A stretch of DNA of 64,000 nucleotides, taken from NCBI GenBank assembly GCA_023957335.1, contig JAMLHC010000002.1, positions 386,809 through 450,808 on the forward strand. The letters are read 5' to 3'. The position numbers were made by a program, and so were the translations under genes. Below are positions 52,607-61,139 of this stretch, one piece after another. The notes under the pieces were generated by a model. It searched no databases. It was not told the DNA's origin and saw nothing but the letters and a program-made list of their open reading frames with translations. How positions within the stretch are numbered: the stretch's first letter is position 1; each line of letters opens with the position of its first letter. The stretch is from Bacteroidota bacterium. GTDB lineage: Bacteria; Bacteroidota; Bacteroidia; NS11-12g; UBA955.

Positions 52607-53585
52607 TCTGCTGGCTGATTTTTGCGTATTCGTTTTCCAACCTTTCTAAATTAACAGGTACAACACCTGGCTCTTCACAAACCAAGCCTCCTGCCAAATT
52701 AGCAATCAACGCAGTTGTTTTAATATCCATTCCTGATGCTAAGCAAAGCGAAGCAACACTAATAACAGTGTCTCCTGCACCAGAAACATCGGCAATTCTT
52801 CGCAAAAAAGCAGGGAGAAAATGATGTTCTTTCTTGTCCTTAATAAAAACGCCACGCTCAGAAAGTGTGATAAAACTAATTTTATTCCCCAACTTCGTTT
52901 CCATTTCACTAATTGCTTTGAGAAATAGTTTTGTCTGAGTCAAATCATCGGTAGAGTTAAGCGCCTCTTTGAGTTCCTTTAGGTTAGGTTTAAAAAGTGA
53001 TACTTCTTTATACTCCCAAAAGTTTTTCTTTTTAGGGTCAACAGTTACAGGTATATTTTTTTGCTTGGCAATGGCGATGATTTGTGGAATATTTTCAGAT
53101 GTCAAGAGTCCTTTATTATAATCTTCCATAATAATCACATCCGCTTGTTGCATAGCGCTATTGCACACTTCTAAAAATTGCTTGTTTTCAGATTCATTTA
53201 AGTCATCTGTTTGTTCATAGTCAAGGCGTAGGAGCTGATTCTTTTGCGCCATCACCCGTAGCTTTGCTGTTGTCTTGCGTGTTGGTGAAACAAAAATATG
53301 TTGAGTTGAAATCCCATTTTCTTGTAAAATTTCTTTCATCAATGTGCCTTCGGAATCATTCCCAACTACCGCACACAGCAAAGGTTCCGCACCCAAAGAT
53401 TTGATATTAAAAGCAACGTTAGCAGCCCCACCCGGACGGTTTTCTCTTGTTTCTATAGCTACAACCGGAACCGGTGCTTCGGGCGAAATGCGATCAACAC
53501 TGCCAAAAATATATGAATCCAGCATGATATCACCCGCTATCAATACTTTTTTCCCTTTGAATAATTCTTTTAGTTTCTGTTGCAT
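52593..53585 (-). CDS. PfkB-family kinase, D-glycero-beta-D-manno-heptose-7-phosphate kinase-like
   Basis: The protein has 330 residues. The start region GKKVLIAGDIMLDSYIFGSV and the signatures ENRPGGAANVAFNI and ADVSGAGDTVISVA are typical of the kinase domain of HldE/RfaE. That enzyme makes heptose 1,7-bisphosphate for ADP-heptose and lipopolysaccharide core. The nucleotidyltransferase domain is absent, so a separate HldE domain-II protein would be needed. It lies 7 bases downstream of the aminotransferase gene. Confidence 0.88.
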   Translation of the reverse strand: MQQKLKELFKGKKVLIAGDIMLDSYIFGSVDRISPEAPVPVVAIETRENRPGGAANVAFNIKSLGAEPLLCAVVGNDSEGTLMKEILQENGISTQHIFVSPTRKTTAKLRVMAQKNQLLRLDYEQTDDLNESENKQFLEVCNSAMQQADVIIMEDYNKGLLTSENIPQIIAIAKQKNIPVTVDPKKKNFWEYKEVSLFKPNLKELKEALNSTDDLTQTKLFLKAISEMETKLGNKISFITLSERGVFIKDKKEHHFLPAFLRRIADVSGAGDTVISVASLCLASGMDIKTTALIANLAGGLVCEEPGVVPVNLERLENEYAKISQQNGLL

Positions 53586-53592
53586 CTTTTAC

Positions 53593-54783
53593 TCAAGTTA
53601 GTTTATTCAATGTCTTCTTCATCCTGGCAAATGCTTCCACAAGTTTTTCATTAGCTACAGCAAATGATAGTCGCAAGCATTTAGGGTTTCCGAATGCCGA
53701 ACCCTGCACCGTTGCTACATGTCCTTCATTCAAAAGATACAGTGCCAAGTCTCCTCCATCTTTAATGACAACTCCTTTTTCAGTCTTTTTGCCAAAATAT
53801 GAACTCACATCAGGGAAAAGATAATATGCGCCTTGCGGAACATTGGCTTTGATTCCTTTTATATCAGCCACGAGTGTTAAAACCAAATCTCTTCTTTCCT
53901 TAAACTTACGTGTCATCTCACGGCTGGGCGCAAGATTATCACCAAGAGCGGCAACAGACGCATATTGGGCAATAGAGTTTGCTCCGGATGTAAATTGACT
54001 TTGGATTTTTTCACAAGCAGCAGCTATCTCTCTTTTGGCAGCAATATACCCAATTCTCCATCCTGTCATTGCATATCCTTTGCTCACTCCATTGATTACA
54101 ATAGTCCTGTCAAACATTTCCGGTATTTGTGCCATGCTGAAATGTGTGCCACTATAATTGATGTATTCATAAATCTCGTCTGAACAAACATAAATCCGAG
54201 GGTATTTTTCCAACACCTTTGCCAATACCTTCAATTCGGACTCATTATAGAATGAACCTGTGGGGTTACAGGGATTAGAGTAAATTAATATCTTCGATTT
54301 CGGTGTTATTGCCTGCTCAAGTTGCTCGGGTGTAATTTTATAATCATTTTCTAACTTAGCTTCCACAAATACGGGCACACCGCCAGCAAACTCAATCATA
54401 TCCTTATAACTGACCCAAAAAGGCTTAGGCACAATCACTTCATCACCGGGGTCAACCAAACTCAACACAGCATTCATCAATGAGTGTTTAGCCCCCGTAC
54501 TGACAACTATATTCTCAGGTTTGTAAGTCAAATGATTGTCTCTTTTAAGTTTGTGACATACTGCTTCCCTTAACTCAGGAATACCGGCAACAGGAGGATA
54601 GTGTGTTTTATTTGCATCCAAAGCAGCTTTTGCTGCATTTTTAATATGTTCAGGCGTATCAAAATCAGGCTCGCCCATACTCAAACTAATAATATCAAAA
54701 CCTTGTGCTACTAATTCTCTGGCTTTTTTTGCCATAACTATAGTCTCAGGTTCTGATATACCGCTCACACGTTTAGAAATCAT
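53593..54783 (-). CDS. PLP-dependent aminotransferase (aspartate aminotransferase-like, class I)
   Basis: I choose ATG 54783 (MISKRVSGISEPETIVMAKK). The longer frame to 54843 begins with 20 residues that overlap the promoter box at 54806. That leaves 396 residues, the usual length. The PLP lysine is in NGVSKGYAMTGWRIGY, substrate and cofactor loops are SNPCNPTG and STGAKHS, and the last Arg region is CLRLSFA. It transfers amino groups between aspartate or another amino acid and 2-oxoglutarate. Exact substrate is not determined by sequence. Confidence 0.92.
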   Translation of the reverse strand: MISKRVSGISEPETIVMAKKARELVAQGFDIISLSMGEPDFDTPEHIKNAAKAALDANKTHYPPVAGIPELREAVCHKLKRDNHLTYKPENIVVSTGAKHSLMNAVLSLVDPGDEVIVPKPFWVSYKDMIEFAGGVPVFVEAKLENDYKITPEQLEQAITPKSKILIYSNPCNPTGSFYNESELKVLAKVLEKYPRIYVCSDEIYEYINYSGTHFSMAQIPEMFDRTIVINGVSKGYAMTGWRIGYIAAKREIAAACEKIQSQFTSGANSIAQYASVAALGDNLAPSREMTRKFKERRDLVLTLVADIKGIKANVPQGAYYLFPDVSSYFGKKTEKGVVIKDGGDLALYLLNEGHVATVQGSAFGNPKCLRLSFAVANEKLVEAFARMKKTLNKLT

Positions 54784-54805
54784 AAAAAAAAATGAAATAT
54801 GGGTG

Positions 54806-54813
54806 CAAATGTA
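54806..54813 (-). promoter_or_regulatory. -7 box TACATTTG of the aminotransferase gene
   Basis: Exact TAnnTTTG match on the minus strand, 22 bases before ATG 54783. It supports that start and an internal promoter between nnr and the aminotransferase. Confidence 0.5.
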
Positions 54814-54905
54814 TGCCTTTCTTTGTTCGAATTTGATTTGCAACAGATGTTTATAAACACATGTCTATACCCCGTAGCAGCTTATCAGACAGCAAGTTTG
54901 GAAAG

Positions 54906-56354
54906 TTAAAATTGTATGGCATTGATAATTTCGCCTACCCGCACCGGAGCACCCATAAAACGACTCCCTGCCTTACCATGATAATAAACACCACGCATGG
55001 CTGATTCTAATGGAGAATAACCTTGAACCAAGAACGCTCCAATCATACCACTCAACATATCTCCCGCGCCTGCGGTGGCAAGAGATGCGCTGCCTGTTAT
55101 GTTAAAGAAAAGAGTACCTGCGGGTTCTGCAATTACAGTATAGGTGCCTTTGAGAACCACAACACTCTGAGTTTGTACAGCCAATTCTTTAAGTTTATGT
55201 AATCTGTCTTTTTCGGATACCCACTCTCCCACCAACCGCTTGAACTCGCCTGTATGGGGAGTTAGAACACTGCCGGGCTTTACACAATCAAGAGCATTAT
55301 GTTTTGCAATCAAATTCAACGCATCTGCATCCATTAATACAGGGACAGAGGATTGCATCAGAATATCTACTAACAATTTAAAAGAACCTTGTTCTTGTCC
55401 CATCCCCATGCCAATGGCAATGGCTTTGTATTTAGATAAATCATAGAGATTTCCATCCAAAAAATCTATTCCTGCATTTTGCACCATTGCTTCCATCAAA
55501 TGATTATGCACAGTCTGACTTCCGCGTTCGGGCACAAGGCAAGACACAAGACCGGCTCCGCTTTTGAACGCAGCTTTGGCACTGATAACCGGTGCTCCAT
55601 ACATGCCTTTACTTCCACCCGCAATGAGCAAGTGTCCAAATGTATTTTTGTACGCAAACCTATCGCGAGGTTTTAGTAGCACATCGGACTCTTCTATTAA
55701 GAAACAATCTGTAGTTTGGTTTTGGATAAATTTTGCGTCAAGTCCAATATTGACAAGTTCAAAATCAACTTTATGATTAGGGTTAAACAAGGAAATTCTT
55801 GGAATTTGAATTACAAACGTTTTGACTGCGTGCACAAACTTCTCGAATGGCGTTTCGCCCTCTGACATAAGCCCGGAGGGCATATCAATGCTATATACTT
55901 CTGCTTGGCTTTGATTGATACAATCAACTAAACTCAAATACTTACCTTCTAACATTCGTTTCAAACCACAACCAAACAGCGCATCCACAATCACTTCACC
56001 GGGGTTAATTTTTACCTCTTTTAAAGTATTAGCAACACAAACAGCTACTTCCGTTTTGTTTTGTAATCTCAATAAATTTTCATCAAATTCGTCTGAATGT
56101 TTATTGCCAAAGTCTGCAACCGTAACCCTGCAATGAACCATACTATGCCACAGTTTTCTAGCCAAGACAAGACCATCTCCTCCATTATTTCCCGTCCCGC
56201 AAATGATATGTATTTGCTTATTTTTCAAATACAAGAAATTAGGCAAAAGCCTGTCCACCGCTCTTTCCATCAGATTCAAAGAAGTAATCGGCTCATTTGC
56301 GATGGTGAAATCATCCACTGCTTTAATTTGTGCCGAGTTTAAAACCGGTATCAT
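54906..56354 (-). CDS. nnr: Bifunctional NAD(P)H-hydrate epimerase / ADP-dependent dehydratase
   Basis: The protein has 482 residues. The N-terminal YjeF-N epimerase domain (about 1-210) has ICGTGNNGGDGLVLARKL. The C-terminal ribokinase-like dehydratase domain (about 220-480) has AGGSKGMYGAPVISAKAAF, VLTPHTGEF and TAGAGDMLSGMIGAFLVQGY. Together they repair damaged NAD(P)H hydrates. The start overlaps the rsmG stop by 4 bases. Confidence 0.95.
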   Translation of the reverse strand: MIPVLNSAQIKAVDDFTIANEPITSLNLMERAVDRLLPNFLYLKNKQIHIICGTGNNGGDGLVLARKLWHSMVHCRVTVADFGNKHSDEFDENLLRLQNKTEVAVCVANTLKEVKINPGEVIVDALFGCGLKRMLEGKYLSLVDCINQSQAEVYSIDMPSGLMSEGETPFEKFVHAVKTFVIQIPRISLFNPNHKVDFELVNIGLDAKFIQNQTTDCFLIEESDVLLKPRDRFAYKNTFGHLLIAGGSKGMYGAPVISAKAAFKSGAGLVSCLVPERGSQTVHNHLMEAMVQNAGIDFLDGNLYDLSKYKAIAIGMGMGQEQGSFKLLVDILMQSSVPVLMDADALNLIAKHNALDCVKPGSVLTPHTGEFKRLVGEWVSEKDRLHKLKELAVQTQSVVVLKGTYTVIAEPAGTLFFNITGSASLATAGAGDMLSGMIGAFLVQGYSPLESAMRGVYYHGKAGSRFMGAPVRVGEIINAIQF

Positions 56355-56968
56355 ACTTTGTTGGTTATTTCCAACACAAATTTAGTTTCAAAAAAGGGTT
56401 CGGGAAAACTTTTGTGCAATTCATGGATTTTGACTTTCAGTCTGCTCTTCTGTTCAAACTCTGCTATCTCCTCTTGCAAATCACCACCCTTGAGTAAAAG
56501 GTAAGTGCCATTTTTCAACATCAGATGACGGGTAAGTTGATAGAAATCACTCAACCTTGTTACTGCTCTCCCTGTAATGATTTCAAACTTTTGCTGCATA
56601 GTTTCAACCCGAGCATTCACACAGGTTACATTATTCAACTCAAGCCTTTTTACCATGTTAGAAGTGGCTCTGATTTTTTTCTGAATACTATCCACCAGTG
56701 TAAAATTGGTTTTGGGATATACGATAGCAAGTGGAATTCCCGGAAGTCCGCCACCCGTTCCAACATCAAGCACCTCAAAACCCGGCTTGATAATTTTAAG
56801 TTTGCCTATTCCAAGCGAATGAAGAATATGTCTTTCTATTACAAACTCAGTGTCTTTGCGCGAAATGAGGTTTATTTTCTCATTCCATTCAAGTAATAAT
56901 TCAGCATAAGAACGCAGCTTTGATTCTTGCTCATCCGACAAATTCAGATATTTCTCAAACGGATTCAT
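56351..56968 (-). CDS. rsmG: 16S rRNA (guanine-527-N7)-methyltransferase
   Basis: The protein has 205 residues, typical. The SAM-binding site is VLDVGTGGGLPGIPLAIVYP, and later ITGRAVTRLSDF and YLLLKGG are as in RsmG/GidB. It methylates G527 of 16S rRNA. It lies 3 bases after the glycosyltransferase gene and overlaps nnr. Confidence 0.95.
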   Translation of the reverse strand: MNPFEKYLNLSDEQESKLRSYAELLLEWNEKINLISRKDTEFVIERHILHSLGIGKLKIIKPGFEVLDVGTGGGLPGIPLAIVYPKTNFTLVDSIQKKIRATSNMVKRLELNNVTCVNARVETMQQKFEIITGRAVTRLSDFYQLTRHLMLKNGTYLLLKGGDLQEEIAEFEQKSRLKVKIHELHKSFPEPFFETKFVLEITNKV

Positions 56969-56971
56969 ACT

Positions 56972-58132
56972 CTACCATTTGGGCTTTTTGCTAAAGAAAT
57001 ATACCAATCCGCTAAAAATTGAATAGAACAAATACGCCAAATCGAGCAATGGCATTAAGAATGCAAGCATGTTATGTCCCAATTTTTTGAATGCTAAATA
57101 AATAATCGGGGCTTGCAACAACCACCTACATAAGATGATACACAACGGAATCCAGATTGAGGGTGAAAAGAAGAATAGCGCTATCGCAAAAAACCAAAAG
57201 AAGAGATGTGAAATTGAGAAAGCCGCCAATTTTTTCTTAATATTAGGGTTATAATATCTGCCTACGAACAAATGCCTCTTCTTTTGCCTAAACCATTGGG
57301 TAAACGACACTTTGGGTAAACTCAACATACGAGATTGAGGTGAAATCACAATTGCCGTATTCGTTGAAGTGGACGCATCTCTCACAAACAAATCATCATC
57401 TCCGGATGGAATATGGTGATGACTTGCAAAACCTTTGTGCCTAAAAAAGAGTTCCTTTTTGTAGCTCAAGTTTCTTCCCACACCCATATAAGGACTTCCT
57501 TTAAGCGCAAAAGAAACATACATCATTGCCGAAAGCGATGTCTCTGCCCTAATTAACAAATTAAGCAATCCCGGTCTATATTGATAGGGTGAATAACCTA
57601 ATACCATTTCAATATTTGTATTCGCATAGGGTGCCATCATTTCGCTAATCCAATGTTTGCTTGTGGGGTGACAATCCGCATCTGTCAATAGCATGATTTC
57701 ATTTTTGGCAGCTTTGATTCCCAGCGTTAGCGGAAATTTTTTACCTTCAATTCGTTTAATTTCCTCTTTTATTGAAACAATTTTAAGATGCGGAAATTTG
57801 TCAGTAAAGAAAGAAAGTATCTCTTCGGTTCCGTCCCATGATGAATCATTTACTACAACCACCTCAAAATCAGGGTAATCTTGTTCTAATATAGATTCAA
57901 GATGTTCCCGCAAATTCTCTTTCTCATTTTTAGCACAAATAACAACAGAAACAGAAGGTTTGACAGCAGTTTCATCAGCTTTGAACTTGTACTGAATCAG
58001 TTTGAGAAAGTACACATAATGAAAAAGTATCTGCCATATTGCAAAAATAATGGCAAGACATATAATTATCAACGAAATCAGATTGAATTCATGACCCAAA
58101 ATGGCAACTTCAAAAGAAAAGACATTTATCAT
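56972..58132 (-). CDS. Membrane glycosyltransferase, family 2
   Basis: The protein has 386 residues. There is an N-terminal membrane helix (about 16-45). A GT-A catalytic domain follows, with [35 protein letters not shown], the DxD motif as [11 protein letters not shown], and [10 protein letters not shown] near residue 280 (the Q..RW-like motif of processive enzymes). C-terminal helices are at about 300-380. It probably extends a surface glycan at the inner membrane; donor and acceptor are unknown. It overlaps the AAA+ gene by 4 bases. Confidence 0.9.
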   Translation of the reverse strand: MINVFSFEVAILGHEFNLISLIIICLAIIFAIWQILFHYVYFLKLIQYKFKADETAVKPSVSVVICAKNEKENLREHLESILEQDYPDFEVVVVNDSSWDGTEEILSFFTDKFPHLKIVSIKEEIKRIEGKKFPLTLGIKAAKNEIMLLTDADCHPTSKHWISEMMAPYANTNIEMVLGYSPYQYRPGLLNLLIRAETSLSAMMYVSFALKGSPYMGVGRNLSYKKELFFRHKGFASHHHIPSGDDDLFVRDASTSTNTAIVISPQSRMLSLPKVSFTQWFRQKKRHLFVGRYYNPNIKKKLAAFSISHLFFWFFAIALFFFSPSIWIPLCIILCRWLLQAPIIYLAFKKLGHNMLAFLMPLLDLAYLFYSIFSGLVYFFSKKPKW

Positions 58133-60762
58133 TTGAATCCGATACCGGTTCTTTGTTTAGGTTTATTGTCAAGTGAAAACTCAGCCAAATCATCTAACAC
58201 CAGCGTATGCAAAGTCTTTTCAGTACGTTTAGTTTTTGGCATCTCGGCAAGTCGCAAATGTTGGTTACGAATCGCTTCTTCAATAATCTTGCGTACTTCT
58301 CTGCCGTTTCCGAAATATTTGTCTTTGTTCTTATACACAAAAGCAATATAGTCTTTCAAGTGATTTTCAGCAGCTTCATCAGGTGTAATATTATTTTCTG
58401 CAAGTTGATTAATTGCTATTTCAAACAATTCATCCGGTTTAAAGTCTTCGAACATAAACACCCTGTCAAATCTGGATTTGAGTCCGGGGTTTGCCTCCAA
58501 AAATCTTTCCATGTTCTGGGTATAACCGGCAGCGATTACAATAAACTGACCTCTTTGGTCTTCCATGCGTTTGAGTAGTGTTTCAATAGCTTCCTTTCCA
58601 TAGTCGGAAGAGCCTCCTTCGGTGAGCGAATAGGCTTCGTCAATAAACAATACTCCACCCATAGCTTTATCAATAACCTCGGTTGTTTTGATGGCTGTTT
58701 GTCCAATATAACCCCCAACCAAACTCTGCCTGTCGCACTCCATCAAATGACCTCTTTCCAATATTCCGAGCGCTTTATAAATCTGTGCCAGAATCCTTGC
58801 TACGGTAGTCTTACCCGTTCCCGGATTTCCTAAAAAAACTGAATGTAATGAAAAAGTTTCTCGGATATTTTTACCGGATTCCTTATAGAAACGTACTAAC
58901 TTAACCAATTCTTCAATACTCTTTTTCACTTCTTCAAGCCCCATCATTGACTTTAATTTAGTCAAACTTTCTTTGAGCAAATCTTCATCCACCGGGATAT
59001 CAGGCGATAAGCCTTTTTGAATCTGAAATGCTTTTTCTACGTCTTCCAACTCAATAGTAGAAAGATTTTCTTTGGTTAATTTATCCGGCTTGTCGGTCTT
59101 CATAATCCTCAGACCCAGATTCATTTTAAATTCATCTACAAGTGAATTCACAAGTCTTGCATTGCCAAAAAACTTATCTCTCTTACGGTACTCTTCAACC
59201 AAATATTTATACACTGTATCTTTTGCTTTTGCATCAAATGCAACCCCTCTGCTCGTGCAAGCATACTCAGCAATCTGAATCAATTCTTGAGGAACATAAT
59301 CAGGGAAATCGTACACCATATTAAATCTGGATTTCAATCCGGGATTTGAGTTCAGGAAGATATCCATTTCTGCAGGGTAGCCGGCAACTATGATAGCGAT
59401 GTCACTACTGTCGCTTAATTCTTTTAGTAAAATCTCCACCGCTTCTTTCCCAAAGTCTTTGCTGTCATCATCTTTTCGCGCGAGGGAATAGGCTTCATCA
59501 ATGAATAGGATGCCGTCTTTGGCTTTTTTAATTGCTTCTTTGGTTTTGGGAGCAGTTTGACCAATAAACTCAGCTACTAAATCTCCTCTATCCACTTCGT
59601 GCACATGACCTTTTTTCAACAATCCTAACTCCTTATAGATTTTGCCCAACATACGCGCAACTGTTGTTTTACCGGTTCCGGGATTACCTTTAAAAACTGC
59701 ATGCAGGTTGATTTTTTCTTCATCCTTAAACCCCTTTTCGTGTCTGAGCGAAATAAATCTGAGATAATTACTGTATTCTCTAACCTTAGTTTTAATTGAA
59801 TCAAGTCCTATTAACTTATCAAGTTCATTCATTATCTCATCAAGACTCTGAGGTTTATTGCTGACTTGGGCAGTGCTTTCAGGTTTGCTCTCTCCTTCTT
59901 CTACAATGAACCCTATTTGTTGAAATGGGACAAAATCATCTTCTGTGGCTTCAATGTAGTCATCTCCGACCTCAAACGGGATGGAAGCAACAAGTTCATC
60001 CATAAAAACAATCTCGGCAAAATACCTACCTCTACCCCAAGTACCCAACAAATCCGAGCCCCAACCAACCGTTGCATTGATTACTTCATCTTCGGGTTTA
60101 ACAAACAATATTTTAGTTACCGAGCCTTTGGTGTATCCGGTATTTATCCTAAAATTAAAAGTCAATTCACATGCCCATTCTGTTGATTTGCGCACGAGAT
60201 TTGTAGCATTAAATTCCACCCAAATATATCGTGTAGAGAGCGCATTAAAGACCACATAATATTTGCGGTCATTGTTTTTCATATTAGCATCGGGACCTTC
60301 ATACAATTTTACTGAAGTTACATCGAAGTATGGATTTAGTCCATCCTTAACAACTCCTTGTTTTTCAATAAAAAACGGCTTAGAACCAATCAATTCACCA
60401 TCGCTCCAAACTTCCCATTTATAAACTCCGGCTTTCCAATAGGTACCCGGTGTTTTCACGCCCCAACCTTCTCTTACATAAACCACGGGGTCACGTTTAT
60501 CAACGGTTCTATCGCAGTTTAAGTCACAGACTTCATTTCCATCGGAATCAAAACATTTTAATTGCAATTTGATATTCCAATCATCTGCATCAAACATCTT
60601 GTTAAAGAATGAAAATTCGCAATAGATATAAGAAGCCTCTTGTTCGTCAAAGACAGAACGGTATTTCTTGGTATTGTTTGCCAGCCATTCGGTGGAACAA
60701 TAAGTTTTAATGTCTCTAAATTTAAAATTGACTTGCATTTTATTAGCCATATCAGAGTTCAA
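58129..60762 (-). CDS. Double AAA+ ATPase, CbbX/SpoVK-like, with beta-sandwich N-terminal region
   Basis: The protein has 877 residues, or 873 from the second Met. Residues about 5-290 appear to be two similar beta-rich modules ([17 protein letters not shown].., [12 protein letters not shown]..), each ending with a G..G.Y...V pattern. Two CbbX-type AAA+ domains follow. Walker A is [15 protein letters not shown] at about 357 and [15 protein letters not shown] at about 643. Walker B is [11 protein letters not shown] and [11 protein letters not shown], and PGLKSRF follows each. Such ATPases form hexamers that remodel proteins. The substrate is unknown; the beta modules may bind it. First gene of the minus-strand operon. 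Confidence 0.85.
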   Translation of the reverse strand: MNSDMANKMQVNFKFRDIKTYCSTEWLANNTKKYRSVFDEQEASYIYCEFSFFNKMFDADDWNIKLQLKCFDSDGNEVCDLNCDRTVDKRDPVVYVREGWGVKTPGTYWKAGVYKWEVWSDGELIGSKPFFIEKQGVVKDGLNPYFDVTSVKLYEGPDANMKNNDRKYYVVFNALSTRYIWVEFNATNLVRKSTEWACELTFNFRINTGYTKGSVTKILFVKPEDEVINATVGWGSDLLGTWGRGRYFAEIVFMDELVASIPFEVGDDYIEATEDDFVPFQQIGFIVEEGESKPESTAQVSNKPQSLDEIMNELDKLIGLDSIKTKVREYSNYLRFISLRHEKGFKDEEKINLHAVFKGNPGTGKTTVARMLGKIYKELGLLKKGHVHEVDRGDLVAEFIGQTAPKTKEAIKKAKDGILFIDEAYSLARKDDDSKDFGKEAVEILLKELSDSSDIAIIVAGYPAEMDIFLNSNPGLKSRFNMVYDFPDYVPQELIQIAEYACTSRGVAFDAKAKDTVYKYLVEEYRKRDKFFGNARLVNSLVDEFKMNLGLRIMKTDKPDKLTKENLSTIELEDVEKAFQIQKGLSPDIPVDEDLLKESLTKLKSMMGLEEVKKSIEELVKLVRFYKESGKNIRETFSLHSVFLGNPGTGKTTVARILAQIYKALGILERGHLMECDRQSLVGGYIGQTAIKTTEVIDKAMGGVLFIDEAYSLTEGGSSDYGKEAIETLLKRMEDQRGQFIVIAAGYTQNMERFLEANPGLKSRFDRVFMFEDFKPDELFEIAINQLAENNITPDEAAENHLKDYIAFVYKNKDKYFGNGREVRKIIEEAIRNQHLRLAEMPKTKRTEKTLHTLVLDDLAEFSLDNKPKQRTGIGFK

Positions 60763-60826
60763 TATTAGTATGATTTAACAAATTAAAGAAACTTTCAAAG
60801 ACGATTTTTTTAATTAAAAATAGACA

Positions 60827-60834
60827 TATATTTG
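60827..60834 (+). promoter_or_regulatory. -7 box TATATTTG upstream of tRNA-Ser/tRNA-Pro
   Basis: Exact match, followed by GCAGCCCC as at the tRNA-Arg promoter. Confidence 0.55.
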
Positions 60835-60874
60835 CAGCCCCTTAAAAGTATCGGAGAGGCGTTTTTTGAGGTTT

Positions 60875-60961
60875 GGTGAGGTGGGTGAGTGGCTTAAACC
60901 AACAGTTTGCTAAACTGTCGAACGGGAAACCGTTCCGGGGGTTCGAATCCCCCCCTCACCG
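60875..60961 (+). tRNA. tRNA-Ser (anticodon GCT)
   Basis: Acceptor GGTGAGG/CCTCACC, anticodon stem ACAGT/ACTGT with loop TTGCTAA, a long variable arm (GAACGG..CCGTTC) typical of class II tRNA, and T-arm GGGTTCGAATCCC. No encoded CCA. Confidence 0.95.
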
Positions 60962-60971
60962 CACAGGTTAT

Positions 60972-61046
60972 CGAGGTGTAGCGTAGTCCGGTTATCGCGC
61001 CTGCTTTGGGAGCAGGAGGTCGCAGGTTCGAATCCTGCCACCTCGA
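60972..61046 (+). tRNA. tRNA-Pro (anticodon TGG)
   Basis: Acceptor CGAGGTG/CACCTCG, anticodon stem CCTGC/GCAGG with loop TTTGGGA, and T-arm CAGGTTCGAATCCTG. It lies 10 bases after tRNA-Ser, so the two are co-transcribed. Confidence 0.95.
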
Positions 61047-61054
61047 CAAAACAA

Positions 61055-61082
61055 AAAAAAGGTCGCAAATGCGACCTTTTTT
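61055..61082. terminator. Terminator between the tRNA pair and valS
   Basis: Stem GGTCGC/GCGACC with A-run before and T-run after, usable on both strands for convergent transcripts. The 3' end of valS is at 61140. Confidence 0.85.
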
Positions 61083-61139
61083 GTTTGACTTGAACTTCCC
61101 CAACTTAGCTATAAAGTGAATTATGAATGGCAGCCGCCA

